Assembly (NCBI GenBank): GCA_017305135.1
Contig: JAFKNA010000024.1
Location: 1-54,320, forward strand
Length of the DNA stretch: 54,320 bases
Direction: 5' to 3'
Source of the DNA: Lysobacterales bacterium
Lineage (GTDB): Bacteria > Pseudomonadota > Gammaproteobacteria > Xanthomonadales > Rhodanobacteraceae
Shown here piece after piece: positions 18,642 to 25,820 of the stretch. The notes under the pieces are model-generated. The model was given only the letters and a program-made list of their open reading frames with translations, made no database searches and was not told the origin of the DNA. Both the position numbers and the translations under genes were made by a program. Positions within the stretch are counted from its first letter, which is position 1, and every line of letters starts with the position of its first letter.

Positions 18642-20203
18642 GCGGCCCTCCGGATGCGGCTGCGCTCGGCCATGCCGTAGAGGTAGTCCAGGCTGTCGAA
18701 GCGGTAGCTCTCGAATTCAAGGCCGTTGTGATCGGCCAGATGGATGCCCGCTTGGCCGAAGTCCAGATGCGGCAGCAGGTAGTAGTCCAGTGGCGCTTGG
18801 TTCGTTTCGTCGAGCCGGACGGCGACCGTGATGTCCGGCGTCAGACTGGCATCGAAGCGCACCTTCCAGCGATGGCGACCGTCATCGAGCACGTTGCAGC
18901 GTGAGAGCACCAGTGAAACGGTGAACTCGCGGTTGACGGTGAGCAGGTCGGTCGCCGGATCACGCACGACCGCACCGCCGACCTCGGCGATCATCCGTTC
19001 GGTCTGGCCGACGATTTCCGGGTGCAGTCGGCGCAGGAACTGGTTGACCTCCAGGTACTGGTAGTCCCGATCCGGCGTGAAGCCCACGGTCTGATAGGCG
19101 CGGATCAGGCCGCCGAAACGGTGTGCGTAGGCCGCCGCCGAAGGCATCCCTTCGGCTTCGTCGATGATCAGGCCGGAGAGGTAGCCATGCTGCTGGAACA
19201 GGCGGCGCAGTTTCTCGACCAGTTCCTCGTTGCTGAAGCGGTGTGTGCGTTCGCGCAGGATGCCTTGTGCGGTGTAGAACAGTTCGGGCGGCACGATGCC
19301 CTCGAACGCGCCTTCCTTCTTGATCCACATCTCCGGACGGTTCACGACCCACACCTTCTTAAGCTTGAAGGAGCGCCGGTTGTAGACGTTGTTGCCGATG
19401 TATTTCTCGTTCGAGAGCACTTCGCGCACGGTGGCGCGCGTCCAGTCGCGCCCGAGGTCGGCCTGGATGCCCTGGGCGTTGAGCCGGGTGGCGATCTCCG
19501 ACTCGAACAGGCCGTCCTCGACGAACAAGCTGTAGATCTGGTTTACGACGGCGATTTCCTCGTCCGGGCCGGGCTGCAAGATCACGCGATCGGTTTGCAG
19601 GCTCTTGTGCTCGCCGCGAGAAAGCTGCCCCTTCACCGATCCGGACTGGTCGATCAGCACGCGCCGCAGGCCGTAGCCCGCTGGCCCACCTTGCCGGAAG
19701 CCGAGCTCGATCAGACGACACTGCCCGGCGAACACCTTCGCCGACAGCTCGCGGCTGTATTCGCCCGCCATCGCACGCTTGACGCCCTTGACGATGGTGG
19801 ACACGGGCGAGCCGTCGTTCTCGAATTGCTCGGCACAGTAGGCGACCTGAATGCCGGCGCGGCGGCAGATGTATTCGTAATAGGCACTTTCGTCGGCATC
19901 CTGGAACCGGCCCCAACGGCTGACGTCGTAGACGAGGATGATCTGAAAATCGGACTTGCCGGACTGCACGTCGGCGATCAGTTGCTGGAGCGCCTGCCGC
20001 CCGTCAATGCGCAGCCCGCTCTTGCCTTGGTCGGCGTAGGTGCGGACGATCTCGATGTTGCGTCGGACGGCGTACTCGCGGATTGTGTCGCCCTGATTCT
20101 CCGTCGAGTATTGCTGGTGTTCGGTGGACATGCGCACGTACTGCGCGGCGCGGCACACTGGCCCGGATCCTGCCGGGCTTGGAGGCGATTCGTTCGGTTG
20201 CAT
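18638..20203 (-). CDS. large serine recombinase
   Basis: 521 residues. The resolvase/invertase catalytic domain starts YVRMSTEHQQYSTENQ with nucleophile Ser26, then TYADQGKSGLRIDGR and ILVYDVSRWGRF, which carry conserved arginines. VKGVKRAMAGEYSRELS is the long helix. A recombinase domain follows (GPAGYGLRR, then TRATVREVLSNEKYIGNNVYNRR). The C-terminal 200 residues lack the usual zinc ribbon of phage integrases. ATG 20203 is chosen because sequence before it is unlike protein and holds palindromes. It probably moves or inverts the module it sits in, perhaps with the two ParB-like proteins acting at the complex. Confidence 0.88.
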   Translation of the reverse strand: MQPNESPPSPAGSGPVCRAAQYVRMSTEHQQYSTENQGDTIREYAVRRNIEIVRTYADQGKSGLRIDGRQALQQLIADVQSGKSDFQIILVYDVSRWGRFQDADESAYYEYICRRAGIQVAYCAEQFENDGSPVSTIVKGVKRAMAGEYSRELSAKVFAGQCRLIELGFRQGGPAGYGLRRVLIDQSGSVKGQLSRGEHKSLQTDRVILQPGPDEEIAVVNQIYSLFVEDGLFESEIATRLNAQGIQADLGRDWTRATVREVLSNEKYIGNNVYNRRSFKLKKVWVVNRPEMWIKKEGAFEGIVPPELFYTAQGILRERTHRFSNEELVEKLRRLFQQHGYLSGLIIDEAEGMPSAAAYAHRFGGLIRAYQTVGFTPDRDYQYLEVNQFLRRLHPEIVGQTERMIAEVGGAVVRDPATDLLTVNREFTVSLVLSRCNVLDDGRHRWKVRFDASLTPDITVAVRLDETNQAPLDYYLLPHLDFGQAGIHLADHNGLEFESYRFDSLDYLYGMAERSRIRRAA

Positions 20204-20352
20204 AGACCCCGCCGCTTTGTGATTGACGTTCTCGGGTCTGCCTCTCCCTTCAATGGACGCGCCGCCGCCGAACGGCAACCGAAACGGCAGCCGCGCGTAC
20301 GGTTGCAAACCGTTTCCATGCAGGATGATCGAGAACCCGTTTGGAGGCGAAG

Positions 20353-20820
20353 TTACGGGCAGATCGTCGAGGCGTCGATCAATTCCTCTCTTGACACGTC
20401 CATCTTGCGTGGACACGTCACGGCTACCGGTGTGATCTCGACGACCCACGATCCGCCGCCTTCCCTCGGAAACGCCGGGTGTCGCGTAATCCGGTACAGG
20501 CCAGTGGGCAGGTCGAACACATCCATCTTTGCAGGATCGTCGTTGTGAGGCTGATTGCGTGGCCGCTGCTGGTCACGGTTGCGTTGTGCGTAGTCGGGCT
20601 GGGCCTCACGGTAGTGACGCCAGTAGTTGGGATTGCGCTGTGCCCACGCCTGCTGGGCGGCACGCTGGTTGATCCGGTAGTCTGGATCGGACTGGAGCTT
20701 GGCCCGTTGCCATTGGCGCTTGCGGGCGCGCTGGCAGCCGCGCGACGCGCAGAAGGTCTGGTCGGGAACTTGTGCGCGAGGAGCAAAGGGTTTGCCGCAG
20801 CAGGCGCAGCGCTGGGTCAT
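20353..20820 (-). CDS. small zinc-motif protein of the recombinase module
   Basis: 155 residues. The N-terminus MTQRCACCGKPFAP followed by TFCASRGCQRARKRQWQR gives a CxxC...CxxxxC arrangement that could bind zinc. The basic middle (RINQRAAQQAWAQRNPNYW) repeats the pattern DYxxxxRxxxQxWxxRNPxYW. The second half (DVFDLPTGLYRITRH, then WVVEITPV) looks beta-rich. I recall such proteins beside similar recombinases but know no function. It is separated from the recombinase gene by 149 bp containing GC-rich inverted repeats. An alternative is a transcription regulator of the module. Confidence 0.6.
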   Translation of the reverse strand: MTQRCACCGKPFAPRAQVPDQTFCASRGCQRARKRQWQRAKLQSDPDYRINQRAAQQAWAQRNPNYWRHYREAQPDYAQRNRDQQRPRNQPHNDDPAKMDVFDLPTGLYRITRHPAFPREGGGSWVVEITPVAVTCPRKMDVSREELIDASTICP

Positions 20821-20947
20821 GATCGGAGTCTCATTCAGAAAGACGCTGGAAATCGCAACGACACTGCTGCCCCGCCCACGTGCGGGGTACGCTTGACCTC
20901 GATCCGTCAGCGGGGCGTTCTCCTCGTCGGGATGTGAGTGGCGCGTG

Positions 20948-20998
20948 TTGCTATTTATCGGTTGTTATTGATACTTACCGACATATTGGAACAATATG
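20948..20998 (+). promoter_or_regulatory. promoter and likely autoregulatory operators of the AbiE pair
   Basis: This stretch is AT-rich in a GC-rich region. TTGCTA (20948-20953), a 16 bp spacer and GATACT (20970-20975) form a possible promoter. Two inverted repeats follow or overlap it: TCGGT (20958-20962) with ACCGA (20977-20981), and a perfect CATATTG/CAATATG pair (20982-20998, 3 bp centre). AbiEi antitoxins of other bacteria repress their own promoter by binding inverted repeats, so these are reasonable operators. The ATG at 21007 lies 8 bases past the second palindrome. Confidence 0.6.
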
Positions 20999-21006
20999 CC
21001 GGATCA

Positions 21007-21606
21007 ATGGACACAACCGCCAACAAGCTTCTCGAGCTGGTGCGCACGCAGGGACTGCTGCGTCCGCGCGATCTGGTCCCGCTGGGCATCCCGCGGGTGG
21101 CCCTGACGCGAGCCGTGCGGCGCGGGCAACTGGAGCGCGTGGGGCGCGGGCTGTACAGCCTTCCTGCGCGCCCGGTGTCGGCGCACGGCACGCTGGCCGA
21201 AGTTGCCCGCCGCGTTCCCAAGGGCGTCGTGTGCCTGTTGTCGGCACTGCGTTTTCATGACCTGACCACCCAAGCCCCGTTCGAGGTCTGGCTCGCCATC
21301 GACAGCAAGGCGGCCACGCCGAAACTGGACTACCCGCCGCTGCGCCTCGTGCGCTTTTCCGGCAGAGCGTTGACCGAGGGCATCGAAGAACACGTCGTGG
21401 ACGGCGTCACGGTCCGCGTCACCAGCGTCGCCAGGACCGTGGCCGATTGCTTCAAGCACCGCAACAAGATCGGCCTCGACGTGGCGCTGGAGGCGTTGCG
21501 CGAGGGATGGGCTGCCCGCCGCATGACCAGCGACGAAATCTGGCACCACGCCAAGATCGACCGTGTGGCGAACGTGATGCGCCCCTATCTGGAGAGCCTG
21601 GCATGA
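21007..21606 (+). CDS. AbiEi family antitoxin (type IV toxin-antitoxin)
   Basis: 199 residues. The N-terminal winged helix reads LLELVRTQGLLRPRDLVPLG, then RAVRRGQLERVGRGLY. The rest (FEVWLAIDSKA, VTVRVTSVARTVADCFKHR, VALEALREGW) matches the AbiEi antitoxin C-terminal domain. Members repress the operon and counter the AbiEii toxin without direct binding, and some confer abortive infection immunity against phage. ATG 21007 is preferred over an upstream in-frame GTG because the promoter palindromes lie between them. Coupled to the next gene through ATGA. Confidence 0.9.
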   Translation: MDTTANKLLELVRTQGLLRPRDLVPLGIPRVALTRAVRRGQLERVGRGLYSLPARPVSAHGTLAEVARRVPKGVVCLLSALRFHDLTTQAPFEVWLAIDSKAATPKLDYPPLRLVRFSGRALTEGIEEHVVDGVTVRVTSVARTVADCFKHRNKIGLDVALEALREGWAARRMTSDEIWHHAKIDRVANVMRPYLESLA

Positions 21607-22529
21607 ATGAACCAGACAAGAGCAGGCGCAACGTCGCCGGGTCGGTTCGTGCCCGGCTGCTCAACAAGGCTCGCGCGGAAAAGCTCGATTTCAATCTGCT
21701 GCTCACGCGCTACGCGCTGGAGCGCGTGCTGTACCGACTGAGCATTTCCGAACAGCGCGGACAGTTTCTGCTCAAGGGAGCTTTGCTGTTCGACATCTGG
21801 TTCGACGTGCCGCATCGCCCCACGCACGACGCCGATCTGCTGGGTTTCGGTTCCGCCGAAATCCCCCACCTCGAAAACCTGTTCCGTGAGATCAGCCAGA
21901 TCGCCAGCGACGACGGCATGGCGTTTCAGGCCATTACGGTGAAGGCCGCCGAAATCCGCAAGGAGGCGAACTATGCGGGCGTCCGCGTGACGATGCTCGG
22001 CCTGCTCGATGGCGCCCGCTGCCCGGTGCAGATCGACATCGGCTTCGGCGATGCCGTCACGCCCGCGTCGGAGGATGTGCAGTACCCGGTCATCCTCGAC
22101 GGCATGGCGCAGCCGCAGCTTCGCGCCTATCCTCGCTATACCGTAGTCGCCGAAAAGCTCGAAGCAATGGTCAAGCTCGGCATCCTCAGCAGCCGGATGA
22201 AGGACTACTTCGATCTGTGGGTTCTGGCCCGCCATTCCGACTTCGACGGCGTGGTGCTCGCGCAGGCGATCCGCGCCACCTTCGAGCGCCGGGGCACCGC
22301 CATCCCATCCGGCGTGCCGTTGGGCCTGACCGACGAGTTTGGCCTGGATGAGCAGAAGACCAGGCAGTGGCAGGCGTTCCAGCGCAAGAACATCATGAAG
22401 TCGATGCCGTTGGCTGAAGTGATCGCGGCGCTGCGCGAACTGCTGCTGCCGGTCCTCACGGCGCTCTCGTCGGGCAAGAGCTTCGACCGGCAGTGGCGGG
22501 CTGGTGCAGGCTGGGACGGAATCAAGTGA
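21603..22529 (+). CDS. AbiEii family nucleotidyltransferase toxin
   Basis: 308 residues. FLLKGALLFDIWFD followed by RPTHDADLLGFG is the nucleotidyltransferase loop with the two catalytic Asp residues. VQIDIGFGD provides the third acidic strand, and VVAEKLEAMVKLG with SRMKDYFDLWVL is the conserved AbiEii helix pair. Such toxins add nucleotides to tRNA or other RNA and stop growth. ATG 21603 overlaps the antitoxin stop. All core residues are present, so it is probably active. Confidence 0.9.
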   Translation: MNEPDKSRRNVAGSVRARLLNKARAEKLDFNLLLTRYALERVLYRLSISEQRGQFLLKGALLFDIWFDVPHRPTHDADLLGFGSAEIPHLENLFREISQIASDDGMAFQAITVKAAEIRKEANYAGVRVTMLGLLDGARCPVQIDIGFGDAVTPASEDVQYPVILDGMAQPQLRAYPRYTVVAEKLEAMVKLGILSSRMKDYFDLWVLARHSDFDGVVLAQAIRATFERRGTAIPSGVPLGLTDEFGLDEQKTRQWQAFQRKNIMKSMPLAEVIAALRELLLPVLTALSSGKSFDRQWRAGAGWDGIK

Positions 22530-22589
22530 ACGGCTGCTTGATTTCGCCTTGTTGTGGACGGCATCACGCGGCCCGCGCCAACACCTCGC

Positions 22590-22771
22590 GCCGATCGTTG
22601 GGCATCGGCGACTTCCGCCACGCGCAGGTGGAACGCGGCCTGCAGATTCAGCCAGCTTTGCGCATCACCACCCAAGTAGCGAGCCAAAACGCAGCGCGGT
22701 GTCTGCCGAGATTCCGCGGCGTTTTCGCGCACGATCTCGTTGACGCGTGGTGCGGGATGGTAGTCAATGAT
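22590..22771 (-). pseudogene. remnant of a HigA-family antitoxin gene
   Basis: Read on the minus strand, one frame gives PAPRVNEIVREN, then RCVLARYLGGDAQSWLNLQ and AAFHLRVAEVADAQR. These match the second half of the HigA/XRE helix-turn-helix antitoxin, whose usual form has LRLARYFGTSxxFWLNLQ. The N-terminal third is missing: a TAA lies just upstream in frame and no good start exists. No HigB toxin gene is nearby. The remaining DNA to 22863 shows nothing else. Confidence 0.65.
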
Positions 22772-22863
22772 TTACGCATCCGCTGGCCCTATGGCCGTCA
22801 TGTGACGCACAGCCGCCGCTGGCATTGAACGCAACGGTTTAGCGGCGACGGGCATGCGCACGA

Positions 22864-24261
22864 TCACCCCTCCACATCCACCTCATCCGGCTCTCCCGAA
22901 CGCGCATAGGGCGGCCCGCCCGGCCAGGGCGCGTGCTGGCGGATGTTCCAGCCGCGCTCGGTCAGCCCGCGGCGGGTGGCGAGGCTGGCCTGGCCGCCGA
23001 TGAGCACGGTCTTCTCGACCACCCGGAAATTGGCGCGATCGAGGAAGTCCCGCACCTCCTCCGTCCAACTCAGGTAATCCACCGGCAGGGGCAGGACGAG
23101 TTCGCCACCGGCGGTCAGGTAGGCGAGACCGGCGCCGATGGGTTGCAGCCGTCCTCCGCCGCTGCGGGCGCCCTGGTGCGCCGTGAGGATGCGCAGCGCG
23201 TTGACCAGGAAGCGCGCTTCCAGCGGCGAGTCGGCAGTCATGCCCAGTTCCAGCAGCGCATCGCAGCCCTCGGTCGGACGCAGGGCGTCGAGCGCATCGG
23301 CGAGGCTGGTCTGCAACGTCGGCGAGAACACTCCGCGGCGCAGGAACTGGCGGATCAGGAACGTGTCGCGGCAGTGGGTTTCCAGGCGCCCGCGGTTGCG
23401 TTCGCGCAGGTCCTCGGGCGCGAGTTTCCAGACCACATCGTTGATCTGCCCGCCAGTCGAGAGCACCGTCGCGCCGACACCGCCCACCGCACCGAGCGCC
23501 GCATCGGCGCCGAAGTTGCCGCCGCTGCCGACCCAGGCGAGGCCGCTCAGGCGCTCCTGGATCAGCGGGTTGGAGGTGTAGGGGTCGACGCCGAGGCGGG
23601 CAGCGAGTTCGCGCTTGACCTGGCCGTACTTGACGCGCCGCTTGACCTCGCGCGTGGCTTCCTTGGCGATCGGCGTGTACCAGCGCTTCTCCGGCCGCGG
23701 TTCGGCGGCACCGCCCGCGCCAGGGTCGTTCATCGGCCCGCTGTCATCGGGGTAGGCATCGCCCTCGGTACCGAACTGCCGCGCGGTGCGATCGGAGAGG
23801 TTCTGCGCCTGGTTGCCGATCTTCTTCACCCGCCCGCCGAAGTAGCGCGCGACGCCGGCGGGAATGCCGAGCAGGGTGTCGACCGGGTGCAGCGCGATCT
23901 GCGCCAGCGACCCGGCGGTGGCGGCGAAGCGATCGCCGGCGGCGCGCAGGAAGGCCTCCGAACGGGTCACGCGGTCGAGTGCTTCCAGCGCCGGGAGTTC
24001 CGCCTCGCGCTCGGCGAGAATTTCCACACTGTCGGCACGCAGCGGGCCGTAAGGCGTTTCCAGGCGGAAACGCGCCATGTAGCCACGGATTTCCACCCGC
24101 GGCTCCACATTGAAGCCGGGCCCTGAAAGCAGCGCCGGCTGTACGAGCGCAGCCGCGTCGAGCACCGGCTCGGCTTCGACGGCGAGCACCGGATCGGCGG
24201 GAACGGAGTGGGCGTACAGCAGCGCGGTGAGGATCAGCGCGGCGAAACGGGGCGAAAGCAT
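22864..24261 (-). CDS. exported protein of unknown function
   Basis: 465 residues from ATG 24261, chosen because MLSPRFAALILTALLYAHS followed by VPADPVLA is a good signal peptide; sequence upstream is repeat-derived. The mature protein has a conserved-looking beta region (VEPRVEIRGYMARFR), a charged middle (KEATREVKRRVKYGQVKREL) and glycine-rich ALGAVGGVGATVLSTGG. The C-terminus reads LVLPLPVDYLSWTEEVRDFL. No family was recognised. It lies alone downstream of accA on the same strand, separated by a 220 bp gap with a REP pair. Confidence 0.7.
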   Translation of the reverse strand: MLSPRFAALILTALLYAHSVPADPVLAVEAEPVLDAAALVQPALLSGPGFNVEPRVEIRGYMARFRLETPYGPLRADSVEILAEREAELPALEALDRVTRSEAFLRAAGDRFAATAGSLAQIALHPVDTLLGIPAGVARYFGGRVKKIGNQAQNLSDRTARQFGTEGDAYPDDSGPMNDPGAGGAAEPRPEKRWYTPIAKEATREVKRRVKYGQVKRELAARLGVDPYTSNPLIQERLSGLAWVGSGGNFGADAALGAVGGVGATVLSTGGQINDVVWKLAPEDLRERNRGRLETHCRDTFLIRQFLRRGVFSPTLQTSLADALDALRPTEGCDALLELGMTADSPLEARFLVNALRILTAHQGARSGGGRLQPIGAGLAYLTAGGELVLPLPVDYLSWTEEVRDFLDRANFRVVEKTVLIGGQASLATRRGLTERGWNIRQHAPWPGGPPYARSGEPDEVDVEG

Positions 24262-24363
24262 GGGTACGTGGAACGCGCGCGCGGCGCCAGGATGCGAGCT
24301 TCCCACGCGGTGGGTCGTGGGTTCAAGCCGGGGCGCCGTGGGCGCAGGTCGCGGGAGCGCGCG

Positions 24364-24440
24364 CGTAGGAGCGCACCCTGTGCGCGACCGAGGTCTTTCG
24401 TCACGACGCGGCGCGGGTCGCCCACAGGGTGGGCTCCTAC
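24364..24440. repeat. REP-like inverted pair
   Basis: GTAGGAGCGCACCCTGTGCG at 24365 and its near complement CACAGGGTGGGCTCCTAC ending at 24440 face each other across about 35 bp. Same family as the left-edge tandem array. It fills most of the gap between accA and the exported protein. Confidence 0.75.
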
Positions 24441-24481
24441 GGATATCCTCGCACGGCTGTGAGCGCGTGATCGAAGCTCTT

Positions 24482-25441
24482 TCAACCGTTGGCGAAGGCA
24501 CCGTAGCGGCGCAGGCGCTGGTAGCGGCGCTCGAGCAGGCCTTGCGTGTCGAGGCGGTCCAATTCCTCGAGCTGGTTCAGGAGCACGGCCTTGAGGCGCA
24601 CCGCCATCCCGCGCGGGTTGCGATGCGCGCCGCCGAGCGGTTCGCGGATGACCTTGTCGACCAGGCCAAGCTCCTTGAGCCGCGGTGCGGTCAGGCCGAG
24701 CGCGTCGGCGGCGTCGCGCGCGCGTTCAGCGGTCTTCCACAGGATCGAGGCGCAGCCTTCCGGCGTGATGACCGAATAGGTGCTGTATTCGAGCATGTTG
24801 GTGACGTCGCCGACGCCGATCGCCAGCGCGCCGCCGGAGCCGCCCTCGCCGATCACGGTGCACACGATCGGCACGCGCAGGCCCGCCATTTCCAGCAGGT
24901 TGCGGGCGATGGCCTCGCTTTGGCCACGTTCCTCGGCGCCGACGCCGGGGTAGGCGCCGGGCGTGTCGATGAAGGTCAGCACGGGCAGACCAAAGCGCTC
25001 GGCCATCTGCATCAGGCGCAGCGCCTTGCGGTAGCCCTCAGGGCGCGGCATGCCGAAGTTGCGGCGGATCTTGCCCTTGGTGTCGCGGCCCTTCTGGTGG
25101 CCGATCAGCACCACGCTGCGCCCGTCGATGCGGGCCAGGCCGCCGACGATGGCGGCATCGTCGGCGTAGGCGCGATCGCCGGCGAGTTCCTGGAACTCTT
25201 CGCAGATGACGCCGATGTAGTCGAGTGTGTAGGGCCGCGCGGGGTGGCGCGAGAGCTGCGCCACCTGCCACGGCGTCAGGTTGCGGAAGATCTCCGCAGT
25301 GCGCGTCTTCAGCTTGCCGCGCAGCGTCGCGACCTCGTCCTCGATGTTGAGCGCATGGCCGCTGCCGGCGTTGCGCAGCTCCTGGATCTTGGCGTCGAGA
25401 TCAGCCAGCGGCTGCTCGAAATCGAGGAAATTGGGATTCAT
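24482..25441 (-). CDS. accA: acetyl-CoA carboxylase carboxyltransferase subunit alpha
   Basis: 319 residues. With AccD it transfers the carboxyl group from carboxybiotin to acetyl-CoA to make malonyl-CoA, the first step of fatty acid synthesis. The protein follows the E. coli homologue almost throughout: [72 protein letters not shown] and [13 protein letters not shown] 25441 ([10 protein letters not shown]) is preferred to an ATG two codons earlier by homology. It ends the rpsB-to-accA gene cluster, downstream of dnaE as usual, but a 380 bp repeat gap separates the two. Confidence 0.97.
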   Translation of the reverse strand: MNPNFLDFEQPLADLDAKIQELRNAGSGHALNIEDEVATLRGKLKTRTAEIFRNLTPWQVAQLSRHPARPYTLDYIGVICEEFQELAGDRAYADDAAIVGGLARIDGRSVVLIGHQKGRDTKGKIRRNFGMPRPEGYRKALRLMQMAERFGLPVLTFIDTPGAYPGVGAEERGQSEAIARNLLEMAGLRVPIVCTVIGEGGSGGALAIGVGDVTNMLEYSTYSVITPEGCASILWKTAERARDAADALGLTAPRLKELGLVDKVIREPLGGAHRNPRGMAVRLKAVLLNQLEELDRLDTQGLLERRYQRLRRYGAFANG

Positions 25442-25477
25442 GCGCAACGATTCGGCCGAAGATCGGGCAAAGGGCGG

Positions 25478-25483
25478 AGTATA
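25478..25483 (-). promoter_or_regulatory. possible -10 box of accA
   Basis: TATACT on the minus strand, 36 bases upstream of the accA ATG. No good -35 hexamer stands at the right distance. A separate accA promoter makes sense because the repeat-filled gap to dnaE may stop read-through. Confidence 0.35.
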
Positions 25484-25620
25484 ACGCGTAGCCTGCGCGC
25501 TTTCGGGCGACGGGCGGGTGCGCAGCGCAAGCGTCTTGCGATGCGTCGGAGCCGAGGTCGCGACACCGCTTCCATGGGACCGCCGTGCAGCGACCGGCGC
25601 CCGTGATCCTGTGAAGGCCT

Positions 25621-25795
25621 CGGTCGCGCACAGAGTGCGCTCCTACACGGGCGACATCCATGAATGCGCCTTGTTTGCCATGCGACAGCGCGCCGACGAA
25701 GTGGGGGTGACGTCTCCTGCAACGCGTCCTGTAGGAGCGCACCCTGTGCGCGACCGCCGTCGCAATCCGGCGAGGCCCCGGTCGTGATCACGGTC
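25621..25795. repeat. REP-like elements between dnaE and accA
   Basis: GGTCGCGCACAGAGTGCGCTCCTAC at 25622-25646 and GTAGGAGCGCACCCTGTGCG at 25731-25750 are oppositely oriented copies. A further GGTCGTGATCACGGTCG palindrome ends at 25796. The gap 25484-25820 holds no gene. Confidence 0.7.
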
Positions 25796-25820
25796 GCCCC
25801 ATAAAGCGCAGCGGCCGGTC

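Larger units (their letters stand above)
16861..20820 (-). mobile_element. candidate integrative module: zinc protein - serine recombinase - two ParB/RepB-like genes
   Basis: Four minus-strand genes, three of them joined by ATGA overlaps, lie directly downstream of a tRNA pair and directly upstream of an AbiE toxin-antitoxin pair. The recombinase supplies the mobility function and the ParB-like pair looks like plasmid partition parts without ParA. No attachment repeats, replication gene or second mobility gene were found. The element could extend to the AbiE pair and the HigA remnant (about 22.8 kb). Borders are therefore uncertain. Confidence 0.5.

Noticed and set aside
22864-24501. Longer form of the exported protein starting at 24501
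   Set aside because: The extra 80 residues are encoded by the REP pair, and a clean signal peptide begins at 24261.
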